Position numbers and translations under genes: made by a program. A stretch of DNA of 64,000 nucleotides from an uncultured Alphaproteobacteria bacterium (GTDB taxonomy: Bacteria; Pseudomonadota; Alphaproteobacteria; Methylaequorales; Methylaequoraceae). Below, one piece after another: positions 39,291-47,704 of the stretch. The DNA lies in the NCBI GenBank assembly GCA_902595755.1, contig CACJRF010000005.1:30961-94960 (forward strand), written 5' to 3'. The notes beneath the pieces are model-generated. The model did no database searches. It was given only the letters and a program-made list of their open reading frames with translations, and had not been told where the DNA came from. Every line of letters begins with the position of its first letter. The first letter of the stretch is position 1.

Positions 39291-39969
39291 TTTTTAATTT
39301 TTTTTTTAAGATATTTCTCTTTCCTATTACTATTAAATCAATTTTTTTATTTTTTAGAACTCGTTTAAGAACTTCTGATTCTACATCTAAGCCACCGGTG
39401 TAAGTTCCGAAGGATGGAAGAATACAAAAGTTTTCTCCCAAGATAAAACATTTATAGTTATATGATGAACCATTATATCTTAATGAACACTTAGGATGAT
39501 AATGACCAGAAAATTCAAAGGTATAGTCTTTCTCTTGAGTTATTTTAATATGTCTAAATTCATACCTGTCAATTTTATAGAAAGAATGTGATTTCGCGGA
39601 GAGTAAATTTTCATCTTTCATACAATTATCATGATTCCCTGCTATCCAAAGAAAGTTATATTTTTCTGTTAATAGATTTATCTTTAATAAAGAATCCTTA
39701 TGAATTTTTTTTAAAGAATCTTTTTCATGAAAATTATCTCCTAAAGTAATAACTTTTTTCGGTGAGAAGAATTTTATGATATTTTCAAGTTTAGACAAAG
39801 TATCATCAATATCAAAAGGAGGTATATTAAAGCCATCTTTTGCCATACTTATACCTTTTCCGAAATGAAGATCCGATACAATTAATATTTCAAGTTCATC
39901 TAAATAGACTCCACCCAGTTCGTGAAAAAAAACTTTTTTTTTATCCAAAATAAATTCTAGTCTATTCAT
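39277..39969 (-). CDS. Ligase-associated metallophosphoesterase (PdeM-type)
   Basis: 230 residues from ATG at 39969, 5 bp after the helicase stop. An upstream start at 40026 would overlap the helicase by 52 bp and add a lysine-rich tail not typical of the family. Calcineurin-like motifs: VSDLHFGKG, LGDNFHE, AGNHDN and SGHYHPK, the complete metal-binding set. The family is found with an ATP-dependent DNA ligase, an Lhr-type helicase and a beta-lactamase-fold exonuclease, all present here. Confidence 0.88.
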   Translation of the reverse strand: MNRLEFILDKKKVFFHELGGVYLDELEILIVSDLHFGKGISMAKDGFNIPPFDIDDTLSKLENIIKFFSPKKVITLGDNFHEKDSLKKIHKDSLLKINLLTEKYNFLWIAGNHDNCMKDENLLSAKSHSFYKIDRYEFRHIKITQEKDYTFEFSGHYHPKCSLRYNGSSYNYKCFILGENFCILPSFGTYTGGLDVESEVLKRVLKNKKIDLIVIGKRNILKKKLKNDST

Positions 39970-39974
39970 CTTCA

Positions 39975-42287
39975 CTATATGGGACTTTGAATTTTTAGTT
40001 TTGGTTTTTCGCTTATGAGAGTCCATGAAAACTCAGAACAAGATTTTAGTGAAATACACTTATATTCAAGTTCAAAAAAACTTTTAATTTCTCCAATTTG
40101 TGAGAAATTTTTTTTAACTTCTTCTTCTGTAATTTTTAGTAATATGTGTGATGGTTGATATTTCATTAGAGTATCAAATATATTATCACTACTAATATAG
40201 TTTTTTTCTTTTTTAATTGAATTTTTTGGAAGTAAGCCGCTAATATAAGTAACTTCTTTAAAGATTTTTTTTGCTAAATGTGTTTCCATAAGATTAAGAT
40301 TATCAAATTTAGTATTAAAAAAAATTGAAATAATTTCCCTCAAATTTCTTATCTTCGAATTAATGAATATACCTAAAGAGTAATCGTTGAGAATATAATT
40401 TAATGGTACGTAACCATTATCACTTAAAGTTCTAGTTAATAGATTTGAAATGGTTTGATTAGCTTGTCTACCTCTAAAAGTATGTATTACTAAATAACTA
40501 CCTGATTTATAGGGGAAGGATTCTATTAAAACTAAGTTTTGTTTGGGTAAAGTTGACTTATTCTCTTGATTTTTTAAAAAATTTTGTAAATTACTAGGAT
40601 AATTTTCAAATTGATTATGCTCAAAAATTTTTAAAATTTCATTTGTTAGATCTTTAGTTAAAGATAAGCTTCCACCCCAATAAACTGGAACATTCAATGT
40701 TTTCTTTTTAATTTTTTTAACTCTAACTTCATCAGCAGAAATATTAATACACTCAACAGAAATGCCAGAAAAATTAAAGCAATCACCTTTTTTAACAAAA
40801 TTTAAAAAGTTTTGGTCTACATCACCAAGTACTTTTTTACCAAGCCTCACTCTAATATTTGAGGTATCAATAATTGTTCCAATATTCATTATAATATTTT
40901 TTTTATTATCATCATCATTAACTCTATAAATATTGTGACTATCTTTTTTTAATTTTGTCCATTTATTGTAATTATTTAGAATGTAGCCACCATCAAATAC
41001 AAATGAAACAACTTCTAAAAAATAAGTATAATCTAAACTTTTGTAAGGATAAGTTTTAATGATTTCTTTAAATAAACTTTTGGATTTAAAACCATACATA
41101 CACGAAAGAATGAGTAAATGCTGACATAAAACGTCATTAGATCCTATTTTCTCGTCAATTAAATCATATTTTTTTCTTTTAATAAGATTTATGCATGCCT
41201 GACATTCAAAATATTCAAGTTTATTTGTTGGTACTATGAAAGCTTTAGGTACACTGTAGTACTTATGATTTGACCTACCAATTCTTTGGACCAATCTGTT
41301 GATACCTTTTGGTGTTCCAATATTTATTATTTGACTAATAGTATCCCAATCTATCCCCATTTCAAGCGAGGAGGTGCTTATGATAGCATCGATTTGATTG
41401 TTTTTCATATTTTCTTCAGTTTCTAATCTAATTTGTTTTGATAACGATCCGTGATGAATAGCAAATTTCAAATCTTTATATTTTTTAGTAATATTTATGA
41501 ATAGTAACTCTGCTTGTGCTCTTGTATTTACAAAAATAATTGTTCTATTTCTCTTTAAGATTTGATAAAGTTCCTCTAAAACGTGATCACAAGAATGACC
41601 AGAATTCGGCAATTTTTTTGAATATAAAAGATTAATTTCTAATTTTTTTTCAAAATTATTTTTAATGACTTTAGTTTTACCATTTATTGATATCCAATTT
41701 TCAAGATAGGAGTTATTTTTTACATGAGTAGAAGAAGATATTACTTTGATTTTATTATTTAAGTTTACTATTTTACTCAAAAGTAGAATTAATTGATCAC
41801 CTCTTTTTGTATTTATTATTTCAGATAACTCATCAATAATAACATAATCAATATGCACAAAAATTTCTTTGGATTCTTTCTTTGTAAAAAGAACAGCCAA
41901 AGACTCTGGGGTTGTAAGAATTATGTCAGGTTGTTTGATTAATTGATCTTTTTTTACCTTATAAGACACATCACCAGTTCTTTTTTGTAAATTTACATTT
42001 ATATGTAGATTTTTAATTAAACTATTTAAATTCTTATAAATATCGTTAACCAATGCCTTTAAAGGAGCAACATAAATTAAGTTTTTATTTATTTTACTAA
42101 GTCTATGAACAAAAAAAGGTAAAAAAGTTGTTATACTTTTTCCGGTACCTGTTTCAGAAAATATTAGAAACTGTTTAAATTCTTGATTATTTATATTGTT
42201 TAAAAAGTCTTTCTGATAGTCATAGAGTTCCCATTTTTGAATTGAAATTAATTTGTTAAGATTTTCTTGAAATTTATCCTCTGACAT
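39975..42287 (-). CDS. Ligase-associated Lhr-type DNA helicase
   Basis: 770 residues, superfamily 2 helicase with Lhr-core layout. Walker A ETGTGKS (45-51), LTTPESLAV near 125, motif II at 152-155, FVNTRAQAE, HHGSLSKQIRLETE, STSSLEMGIDW and QRIGRSNHK (motif VI). Motif II reads DELS where this family normally has DEWH/DExH, and motif III reads SST in place of SAT. The C-terminal half is the winged-helix and Lhr-specific domain. Translates as part of the minus-strand pair with the phosphoesterase; divergent from the exonuclease with 34 bp between starts. Confidence 0.9.
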   Translation of the reverse strand: MSEDKFQENLNKLISIQKWELYDYQKDFLNNINNQEFKQFLIFSETGTGKSITTFLPFFVHRLSKINKNLIYVAPLKALVNDIYKNLNSLIKNLHINVNLQKRTGDVSYKVKKDQLIKQPDIILTTPESLAVLFTKKESKEIFVHIDYVIIDELSEIINTKRGDQLILLLSKIVNLNNKIKVISSSTHVKNNSYLENWISINGKTKVIKNNFEKKLEINLLYSKKLPNSGHSCDHVLEELYQILKRNRTIIFVNTRAQAELLFINITKKYKDLKFAIHHGSLSKQIRLETEENMKNNQIDAIISTSSLEMGIDWDTISQIINIGTPKGINRLVQRIGRSNHKYYSVPKAFIVPTNKLEYFECQACINLIKRKKYDLIDEKIGSNDVLCQHLLILSCMYGFKSKSLFKEIIKTYPYKSLDYTYFLEVVSFVFDGGYILNNYNKWTKLKKDSHNIYRVNDDDNKKNIIMNIGTIIDTSNIRVRLGKKVLGDVDQNFLNFVKKGDCFNFSGISVECINISADEVRVKKIKKKTLNVPVYWGGSLSLTKDLTNEILKIFEHNQFENYPSNLQNFLKNQENKSTLPKQNLVLIESFPYKSGSYLVIHTFRGRQANQTISNLLTRTLSDNGYVPLNYILNDYSLGIFINSKIRNLREIISIFFNTKFDNLNLMETHLAKKIFKEVTYISGLLPKNSIKKEKNYISSDNIFDTLMKYQPSHILLKITEEEVKKNFSQIGEIKSFFELEYKCISLKSCSEFSWTLISEKPKLKIQSPI

Positions 42288-42321
42288 TACAAAATTTTAA
42301 ATAGTTAATATATATTTAGTT

Positions 42322-43332
42322 ATGAAATTAAAAAATGCTAACTGGTTGATTAAGAAAAAAGAAGGACTTTATTGTATCCCTGGAGATTTTTATATTGACC
42401 CTTTGTATCCAGTTGAAAAAGCTTTAATAACTCATGCTCATACAGATCATGCTAGGCCAAACAATCATTTCATATTGGGTACAAAGGAAACAATTGAAAT
42501 AATGAAAATAAGATATGCAAAAAGCTATTGTAATAATTACCAGGTAGTTAATTATAATAGTCCATTAACAATTAATAATATTGTAATTACGTTCATACCA
42601 GCAGGTCATATTCTTGGTAGCTCACAAATTTTAATTGAATATAATGGATATAAATTTTTAATTTCTGGTGATTATAAACGAGTAGAAGACAAAACATGTA
42701 AGGGTTATCAAAATAAAAAATGTGATACATTCGTTACAGAAGCTACATTTGGTTTGCCTATTTTTTCACATCCATCTGATAAAGATGAAATAAAGAAATT
42801 ATTAGAATCAGTTAATAAAAATAGACAAAAACCACATTTAATTGGTGTTTACGCACTTGGAAAGTGTCAAAGAATCTTATCGCTTTTAAGAGATGCTGGA
42901 TATGACGACACTATTTATCTTCATGGTGCGCTTGTAAAAATTACAGATTATTATATTTCACAAGGTATAGATATAGGAAAAGTAAAAAATACAAGTGATT
43001 TGAACCTCTCAGAATTAAAAAACCAAATTATCTTATGTCCTCCTTCAGCAATTCATGATAAATGGTCAAGAAAATTTAAAAATCCAATTAAAGGTATTGT
43101 TTCAGGCTGGATGAATATAAGGCAAAGAATTAAACAGAAAAATATACAGCTGCCCTTAATTATTTCTGATCACGCAGATTGGAATGATATTCTACTAACT
43201 ACAAAAGAAAACAATCCAGATAAAGTTCTTGTCACGCATGGAAGAGAAGAAGCTTTGGTTTTTCAATTAAATAAACTAGGTTTTGAAGCAAAAGCTCTAA
43301 ACTTATTGGGATATGAAGATGAGTATGAATAA
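42322..43332 (+). CDS. Ligase-associated exonuclease (metallo-beta-lactamase/beta-CASP-like fold)
   Basis: 336 residues. The metal site is seen in ALITHAHTDHARPN near 47, IPAGHILGSSQ near 93, SGDYKR near 115 and ISDHADW near 281. It belongs to the bacterial group resembling mRNA 3'-end processing/SNM1 nucleases that accompanies LigB-type ATP-dependent ligases and is thought to trim DNA ends. The 3' end overlaps the ligase start by 20 bp. Role in repair is inferred from the cassette. Confidence 0.9.
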   Translation: MKLKNANWLIKKKEGLYCIPGDFYIDPLYPVEKALITHAHTDHARPNNHFILGTKETIEIMKIRYAKSYCNNYQVVNYNSPLTINNIVITFIPAGHILGSSQILIEYNGYKFLISGDYKRVEDKTCKGYQNKKCDTFVTEATFGLPIFSHPSDKDEIKKLLESVNKNRQKPHLIGVYALGKCQRILSLLRDAGYDDTIYLHGALVKITDYYISQGIDIGKVKNTSDLNLSELKNQIILCPPSAIHDKWSRKFKNPIKGIVSGWMNIRQRIKQKNIQLPLIISDHADWNDILLTTKENNPDKVLVTHGREEALVFQLNKLGFEAKALNLLGYEDEYE

Positions 43333-44896
43333 TCTTTCAATACTACTGGATAAATTACTACTAAATTCTTCAAAAAAAATAAAAATTAGATTATTAAATG
43401 AATATTTTGAGCAAGCTAATTCTAATGATAGAGGCTGGACATTATCAATAATAACTAATTCAATAAAAAAAAAGAATATACATTTAAATGATTTAAAAAA
43501 TTTAATTAAGAATAAAATACCATCAGAATTATTTGAGTTATCTTATGATTATGTCGGAGATATTGCCGAGACAATATCATTATTATGGCCAAAAAATAAG
43601 TCTCCTAATTTGAACTTGAAACTATCTGATTTTATGAATAATATTTTTTTTATTGATGATAAAAAAACAGTACTTGAAAAACTTGAAAATATTTTTAATT
43701 CATCAACATCATCTCAGATTTATACAATAATTAAAATTATTACTGGTGGGTTGAGAGTAGGGGTTTCAAATGGTTTAGTTCGCGAATCCTTAGTAGCTTT
43801 TGGTAATAGAAGCTCTATTGAAATAGAAGAGGTGTGGCACGGTTTTACCTATCCTTTTTTTGATTTTTTTGAATGGTTGCTCGGAGCAAGTTTACCTAAA
43901 GGTTTGAAAAAAGAAGATTTATTTCATTCATTTATGTTAGCTAAATCAATAGATAATAAGATTTTTTTAGAGGATCCACGTGATTTTGTAGCTGAGTATA
44001 AATGGGATGGTATTAGAGCTCAGATGATCGTTTCTTCAAAATTTAAATTATTTTCTAGAAATAGTGAAGATATTACTGACTCCTTTCCTGATTTAAAATT
44101 TAATTCAAATGATAATTATATTATCGATGGAGAATTAGTCATAAAAAAAGAAAATGAAATACTTCCATTTAATATTTTACAAAAAAGAATTAGAAGAAAA
44201 AAAATTACCAATAAGATTTTAAATGAACTTCCAGCTCATTTTATTGCTTACGATATTCTTTATTTCAAAGGAAAAAAATGTACAAACATGAATCTTAATA
44301 AAAGAAAAGATTTACTTAGCAAATTTATATCTAAAATTAATAAAGATAATATCACCTTTTCTCCATCAATTAACTTTTCAAAATGGAAAGAACTTGAATT
44401 TTTGATGGCTTCTACACTTAATAATCATATTGAGGGTTTAATGATAAAAAGAATAGTTACAAAGTATGAAAAAGGTAGAGTTGCTAATAGTTGGTTTAAA
44501 TGGAAAAAAGAACCATATACAATTGATTTTGTTCTTATGTATGCGCAGAGGGGGCATGGAAAAAGATCATCTTTCTACTCTGACTTTACATTTGGATGTT
44601 GGGTTGATAATGCTTTTGATAAGTTAGTCCCTATCGGTAAGGCTTACTCTGGTTTTAGTAATGAAGAATTAAATCAACTTGATAAATGGGTCAGAAATAA
44701 TACGCTCGAACGTTTTGGACCAGTTAGATCCTTGAAATCAACATTAGTTGTTGAAATCTCATTTGACAATATTAATCACTCAGATAGACATAAATCTGGA
44801 GTAGCACTTAGATTTCCTCGATTTAGCAGAATACGTTGGGATAAGCCTGTTAACGAGGTTTGTATACTAAAAGATATAAAGAGTCTTATAAATTAG
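43313..44896 (+). CDS. ATP-dependent DNA ligase (LigB/cisplatin-type, ligase-associated cassette)
   Basis: 527 residues. N-terminal DNA-binding domain (1 to about 195). Adenylation domain with nucleophilic Lys in EYKWDGIRAQ near 225, FSRNSEDIT, YIIDGELV, FIAYDILYFKG, EGLMIKR and WFKWKKEPYTIDFV. The OB domain carries AQRGHGKRSSFYSDF. It is additional to the NAD-dependent LigA expected elsewhere. The start is uncertain among ATG 43313, 43319 and 43325; none has a clear Shine-Dalgarno. The umuD promoter lies 7 bp after the stop. Confidence 0.93.
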   Translation: MKMSMNNLSILLDKLLLNSSKKIKIRLLNEYFEQANSNDRGWTLSIITNSIKKKNIHLNDLKNLIKNKIPSELFELSYDYVGDIAETISLLWPKNKSPNLNLKLSDFMNNIFFIDDKKTVLEKLENIFNSSTSSQIYTIIKIITGGLRVGVSNGLVRESLVAFGNRSSIEIEEVWHGFTYPFFDFFEWLLGASLPKGLKKEDLFHSFMLAKSIDNKIFLEDPRDFVAEYKWDGIRAQMIVSSKFKLFSRNSEDITDSFPDLKFNSNDNYIIDGELVIKKENEILPFNILQKRIRRKKITNKILNELPAHFIAYDILYFKGKKCTNMNLNKRKDLLSKFISKINKDNITFSPSINFSKWKELEFLMASTLNNHIEGLMIKRIVTKYEKGRVANSWFKWKKEPYTIDFVLMYAQRGHGKRSSFYSDFTFGCWVDNAFDKLVPIGKAYSGFSNEELNQLDKWVRNNTLERFGPVRSLKSTLVVEISFDNINHSDRHKSGVALRFPRFSRIRWDKPVNEVCILKDIKSLIN

Positions 44897-44897
44897 C

Positions 44898-44925
44898 TTG
44901 AAAGTTCTACATTTGTTCTTATAAT
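44898..44925 (+). promoter_or_regulatory. SOS-controlled umuDC promoter with LexA box in the spacer
   Basis: -35 TTGAAA at 44898-44903, -10 TATAAT at 44920-44925, spacing 16 bp. The spacer holds GTTC-TACATTT-GTTC at 44904-44918, a perfect alphaproteobacterial LexA operator. LexA bound here would block RNA polymerase directly. Seven bases after the -10 element is the A of the umuD ATG (44932), so the transcript is predicted to have no or almost no leader. Start site inferred from spacing only. Confidence 0.85.
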
Positions 44926-44931
44926 CAAATA

Positions 44932-45324
44932 ATGATTAATAATGAAAATATTCTAACTGTTGCAGCTGGTTTTCCTTCTCCTGCAGAAAATTATATAGAG
45001 GAGAAGTTAAATTTAGATAAACATTTAATAAAAAATAAGGAATCTACTTTTTTTGTTAGAGTTTCTGGTGACTCAATGATAAATGTTGGAATATTTGATA
45101 ATGATATATTAGTTGTTGATAGATCGCTTGTTCCAGTTAGACAGTCAATTGTAATCGCCTCGATTGACGGTGAACTCGTAGTAAAAAAACTAGTAAAAGA
45201 TAAAATAAAAAAAGATTTTTATTTAAAATCAGAAAATAAAAACTATCCAGATATACGGTTAAACTCTAATTCAGATACAATAATTTGGGGAATAGTTACT
45301 TATACTATACATAGTTTAGTCTAA
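44932..45324 (+). CDS. umuD: UmuD-type autoprotease (translesion polymerase subunit)
   Basis: 130 residues, S24 peptidase family. Cleavage site Ala12-Gly13 in VAAGFPSPAENY, Ser48 in VSGDSMI and Lys85 in GELVVKKL form the LexA-type self-cleavage machinery. Cleaved UmuD' activates UmuC to make DNA polymerase V. There is no helix-turn-helix, which separates it from LexA. Begins directly at the predicted transcription start of an SOS promoter; umuC follows after 5 bp. Confidence 0.95.
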   Translation: MINNENILTVAAGFPSPAENYIEEKLNLDKHLIKNKESTFFVRVSGDSMINVGIFDNDILVVDRSLVPVRQSIVIASIDGELVVKKLVKDKIKKDFYLKSENKNYPDIRLNSNSDTIIWGIVTYTIHSLV

Positions 45325-45329
45325 GAATT

Positions 45330-46646
45330 ATGATTGCTCTTCTTGATTGTAATAACTTCTATGTATCTTGTGAAAGGTTGTTTTCTCCAAAGTTAAAAAA
45401 TAAACCTGTTGTGGTTTTATCAAATAACGATGGTTGTGTTATATCCAGGTCTAATGAAGCAAAAGAATTAGGTATCACTATGGGTGAACCGTTCTTTAAG
45501 ATAAAAAAAATTACTAAAAACCTTCAAATAGAAGTGCTGTCTTCAAATTACTCACTCTATGCAGATATATCGGATAGAATTATGAGTATATTAAAAAAAA
45601 AATTTTTAGAGGTTGAGGTTTATTCAATTGATGAAGCCTTTTTTTACTTAAATAATAAAAGTAAAAATGAAATTATTTGTTCAGAAATAGCAAAAAAAAT
45701 ACTAAAATGGGTTGGTATTCCTGTTAGTATTGGAATTGCAAAGACTAAGACTCTTGCAAAAATATCTAATAGAGTTATTAAAAAAAAAAGTAACTATAAA
45801 AACATTAAATTTAAATACTCTAATGTTTTAGAGATAAAGTCTGATGAAGATTTAGATTATGTTTTAAAAAATACAAAAGTAGCTGATGTTTGGGGAGTAG
45901 GTAATAGGTTATCAAATTTTCTTGTTAATAATAATATTAAGAGTGCTCTTAACCTGAGAGATTCAAACGAAGACTTTATAAAAAAAGAAAAAGGAATTCT
46001 TATTAAAAAAACTATTTACGAGCTTCGTAATATTAAATGTTACCAAATAGAAAAAGAACTTCCTGTAAAAAAATCTATTTGTGTTTCACGTTCGTTTGGA
46101 AGTAAAATTTATGATTATGAACATATTAATAGGGCTTTGATAGTATATGTTCATAAAGCGGTTATAAAACTTATAAAAAATAATTTGTTTTGTAGATCAA
46201 TAACAGTTTTTTTGAAAACCTCAAGATATGATGAAAAGATTTATAGTAATTCAAAAACTTACAAATTACTTGAAGCAACATGTGACATAAGACTAATTTG
46301 GAAAATATCAAAAGATATATTAAAATTTTTATATGTAAAGGCCTTTGCTTATAATAAGGTAGGTATAATATTATCTAATTTTTCTCAAAGAAAAGAAATT
46401 CAACAATCTTTAATTGGAGATAAATTAAAAAATACAACTGTAAAGAATGAAATAAAACTAATGAATGTTATTGAAAAGATAAACAAAAAGTTTGGAGAAG
46501 GTAAAATAAGGTTATTAGCTAATTCTGATCACCGATTTTTTTATACTGATGAAGAGCCAAGAGTAAGTTGGCAAATGAAATCTGCCTTTCGTTCTGCTTG
46601 CTATACTACAAATTGGTATGATATACCAAAAGTTAAAGTAAAATAG
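45330..46646 (+). CDS. umuC: Y-family translesion DNA polymerase V subunit UmuC
   Basis: 438 residues. Catalytic acids Asp6 in ALLDCNNFYVSCE and Asp101/Glu102 in YSIDEAFF; VVVLSNNDGCVISRSNEAK and GIPVSIGIAKTKTLAK are typical of UmuC. The DUF4113-like end SWQMKSAFRSACYTTNWYDIP is also UmuC-specific. It copies past damaged bases. Many alphaproteobacteria use ImuA/ImuB/DnaE2 for this; a UmuDC pair is less usual there. Followed 3 bp later by a 71-residue gene. Confidence 0.96.
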   Translation: MIALLDCNNFYVSCERLFSPKLKNKPVVVLSNNDGCVISRSNEAKELGITMGEPFFKIKKITKNLQIEVLSSNYSLYADISDRIMSILKKKFLEVEVYSIDEAFFYLNNKSKNEIICSEIAKKILKWVGIPVSIGIAKTKTLAKISNRVIKKKSNYKNIKFKYSNVLEIKSDEDLDYVLKNTKVADVWGVGNRLSNFLVNNNIKSALNLRDSNEDFIKKEKGILIKKTIYELRNIKCYQIEKELPVKKSICVSRSFGSKIYDYEHINRALIVYVHKAVIKLIKNNLFCRSITVFLKTSRYDEKIYSNSKTYKLLEATCDIRLIWKISKDILKFLYVKAFAYNKVGIILSNFSQRKEIQQSLIGDKLKNTTVKNEIKLMNVIEKINKKFGEGKIRLLANSDHRFFYTDEEPRVSWQMKSAFRSACYTTNWYDIPKVKVK

Positions 46647-46649
46647 AAT

Positions 46650-46865
46650 ATGAGTGAAAATAAAGAAAAGAAAATTGCATCGTTAATTGTATTAAAAGCT
46701 AGATCAGAGTGTAGGGAGAAAAAAATAAATTCTTATATAGCCATAGGAGCATTCATAGATGAGGTAATTAAAGAACTAGTTACTTTAAATTCAGATGAAA
46801 AGGTAGCAAAATTTCTTGAGAGTGTAGCAAAAAAAGTAAGAATGGGCGTATATAGAAAAAAATAA
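46650..46865 (+). CDS. Unrecognised 71-residue protein, third gene of the umuDC operon
   Basis: I do not recognise this protein. It is short, basic and predicted to be helical: a charged start (MSENKEKK), a mixed helix with LIVLKARSECREKKI, an amphipathic middle GAFIDEVIKELVTL and a basic end VAKKVRMGVYRKK. No signal peptide or membrane segment. It starts 3 bp after the umuC stop, so it is almost certainly co-transcribed under LexA control. It ends 1 bp from the stop of the convergent gene, with no terminator visible. Confidence 0.7.
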   Translation: MSENKEKKIASLIVLKARSECREKKINSYIAIGAFIDEVIKELVTLNSDEKVAKFLESVAKKVRMGVYRKK

Positions 46866-46866
46866 T

Positions 46867-47265
46867 TTACGTTGAATACTTTTTGATTATCTTATCTATA
46901 TTTTCATAGCGAGGATAGTCATTCTCTATTTTTTTAAGCAAATCTTTAGCTTTTGGAGATAATTTTTTTTTATGAAATAGGTGATAATCGTCTTCAATAC
47001 TTTGAGATAGAACACCTTTTTTGTTTTTAGAATATTTATCAGATAATTTATAAAATGTATGCATTGACCTTTGAGAAACATTCTTAAGTACTTTTAGTCT
47101 TGTATTTTTAGGATATGCACTATCTAAAACATCAGCGTTGACCAAGCCTTTAACAACATATTGCTTAAGCAATTCATATGCTTGGAATGAAATAATATTT
47201 TTTTGCTTAAAAGAAGATTTATTAATTTGTTTTTTTGCTATATTATATAGATTGATAAAAACCAT
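46867..47265 (-). CDS. Unrecognised 132-residue protein
   Basis: Not recognised. Lysine-rich and predicted largely helical, no signal peptide and no membrane segment. Visible features are a middle segment NVSQRSMHTFYKLSDKYSK and a C-terminal DLLKKIENDYPRYENIDKI. It is transcribed divergently from the 47315 gene with about 49 bp between starts. The opposite frame over its 5' part, which would extend the neighbouring gene leftwards, lacks any recognisable domain, so this minus-strand gene is favoured. Moderate confidence that it is expressed. Confidence 0.6.
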   Translation of the reverse strand: MVFINLYNIAKKQINKSSFKQKNIISFQAYELLKQYVVKGLVNADVLDSAYPKNTRLKVLKNVSQRSMHTFYKLSDKYSKNKKGVLSQSIEDDYHLFHKKKLSPKAKDLLKKIENDYPRYENIDKIIKKYST

Positions 47266-47314
47266 AAAATCAATATACTGTATTAAAAAAATAAATCAAA
47301 CACTATATGTTGAT

Positions 47315-47695
47315 ATGCGCATGGAAGATAAAATAAAATATTATTTAGAAAAATTGAATCTTGAACATTTCGCTCCTCATCTGAATAGTACATTTTATCT
47401 CAGTGTTTTAGCGGGACTATTTTTTTTATGTATTTTGTTATTCTTAATATTTTTGTTTAAAACAAAAAAAAGTGATATTCCAAAACGAAATACATTAAAA
47501 CCAAATTTAGACGAAATAATTGATAGAAAAGAAATTAAGATTAATGATGATAATGAATTTGTAGATGTGTTAGTGGCTATTGAGGAAGAAATGTTAGCCA
47601 TAAGAGAACTTTATGTTGGTGGATATATAAGTAAAGGTATTTATATATCTGAAACTGATAGGCTTTATGAAAAGGCTAAAGTCTTTGGTCTATAA
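47315..47695 (+). CDS. Unrecognised single-span membrane protein with SHOCT-like C-terminus
   Basis: 126 residues from ATG 47315; ATG 47321 is equally possible, and an in-frame start at 47138 is rejected because it runs over the divergent gene and its promoter region. A short cytoplasmic or periplasmic helix (1-25) is followed by one transmembrane helix at about 28-50 (LSVLAGLFFLCILLFLIFLF), a charged linker and a C-terminal helix pair EEEMLAIRELYVGGYISKGIYISETDRLY. That ending resembles SHOCT-type short C-terminal motifs. Function unknown. Confidence 0.65.
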   Translation: MRMEDKIKYYLEKLNLEHFAPHLNSTFYLSVLAGLFFLCILLFLIFLFKTKKSDIPKRNTLKPNLDEIIDRKEIKINDDNEFVDVLVAIEEEMLAIRELYVGGYISKGIYISETDRLYEKAKVFGL

Positions 47696-47704
47696 CAAAT
47701 AAAC

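Noticed and set aside
39970-40026. Longer start for the metallophosphoesterase
   Set aside because: The added 19 residues are Lys/Ser-rich, overlap the helicase gene by 52 bp and precede the normal family start; ATG 39969 fits better.
47138-47314. A leftward extension of the 47315 gene giving a 185-residue frame
   Set aside because: It runs antisense over the 132-residue gene and its promoter region, and the added segment has no recognisable domain. The membrane protein makes sense from ATG 47315 or 47321.
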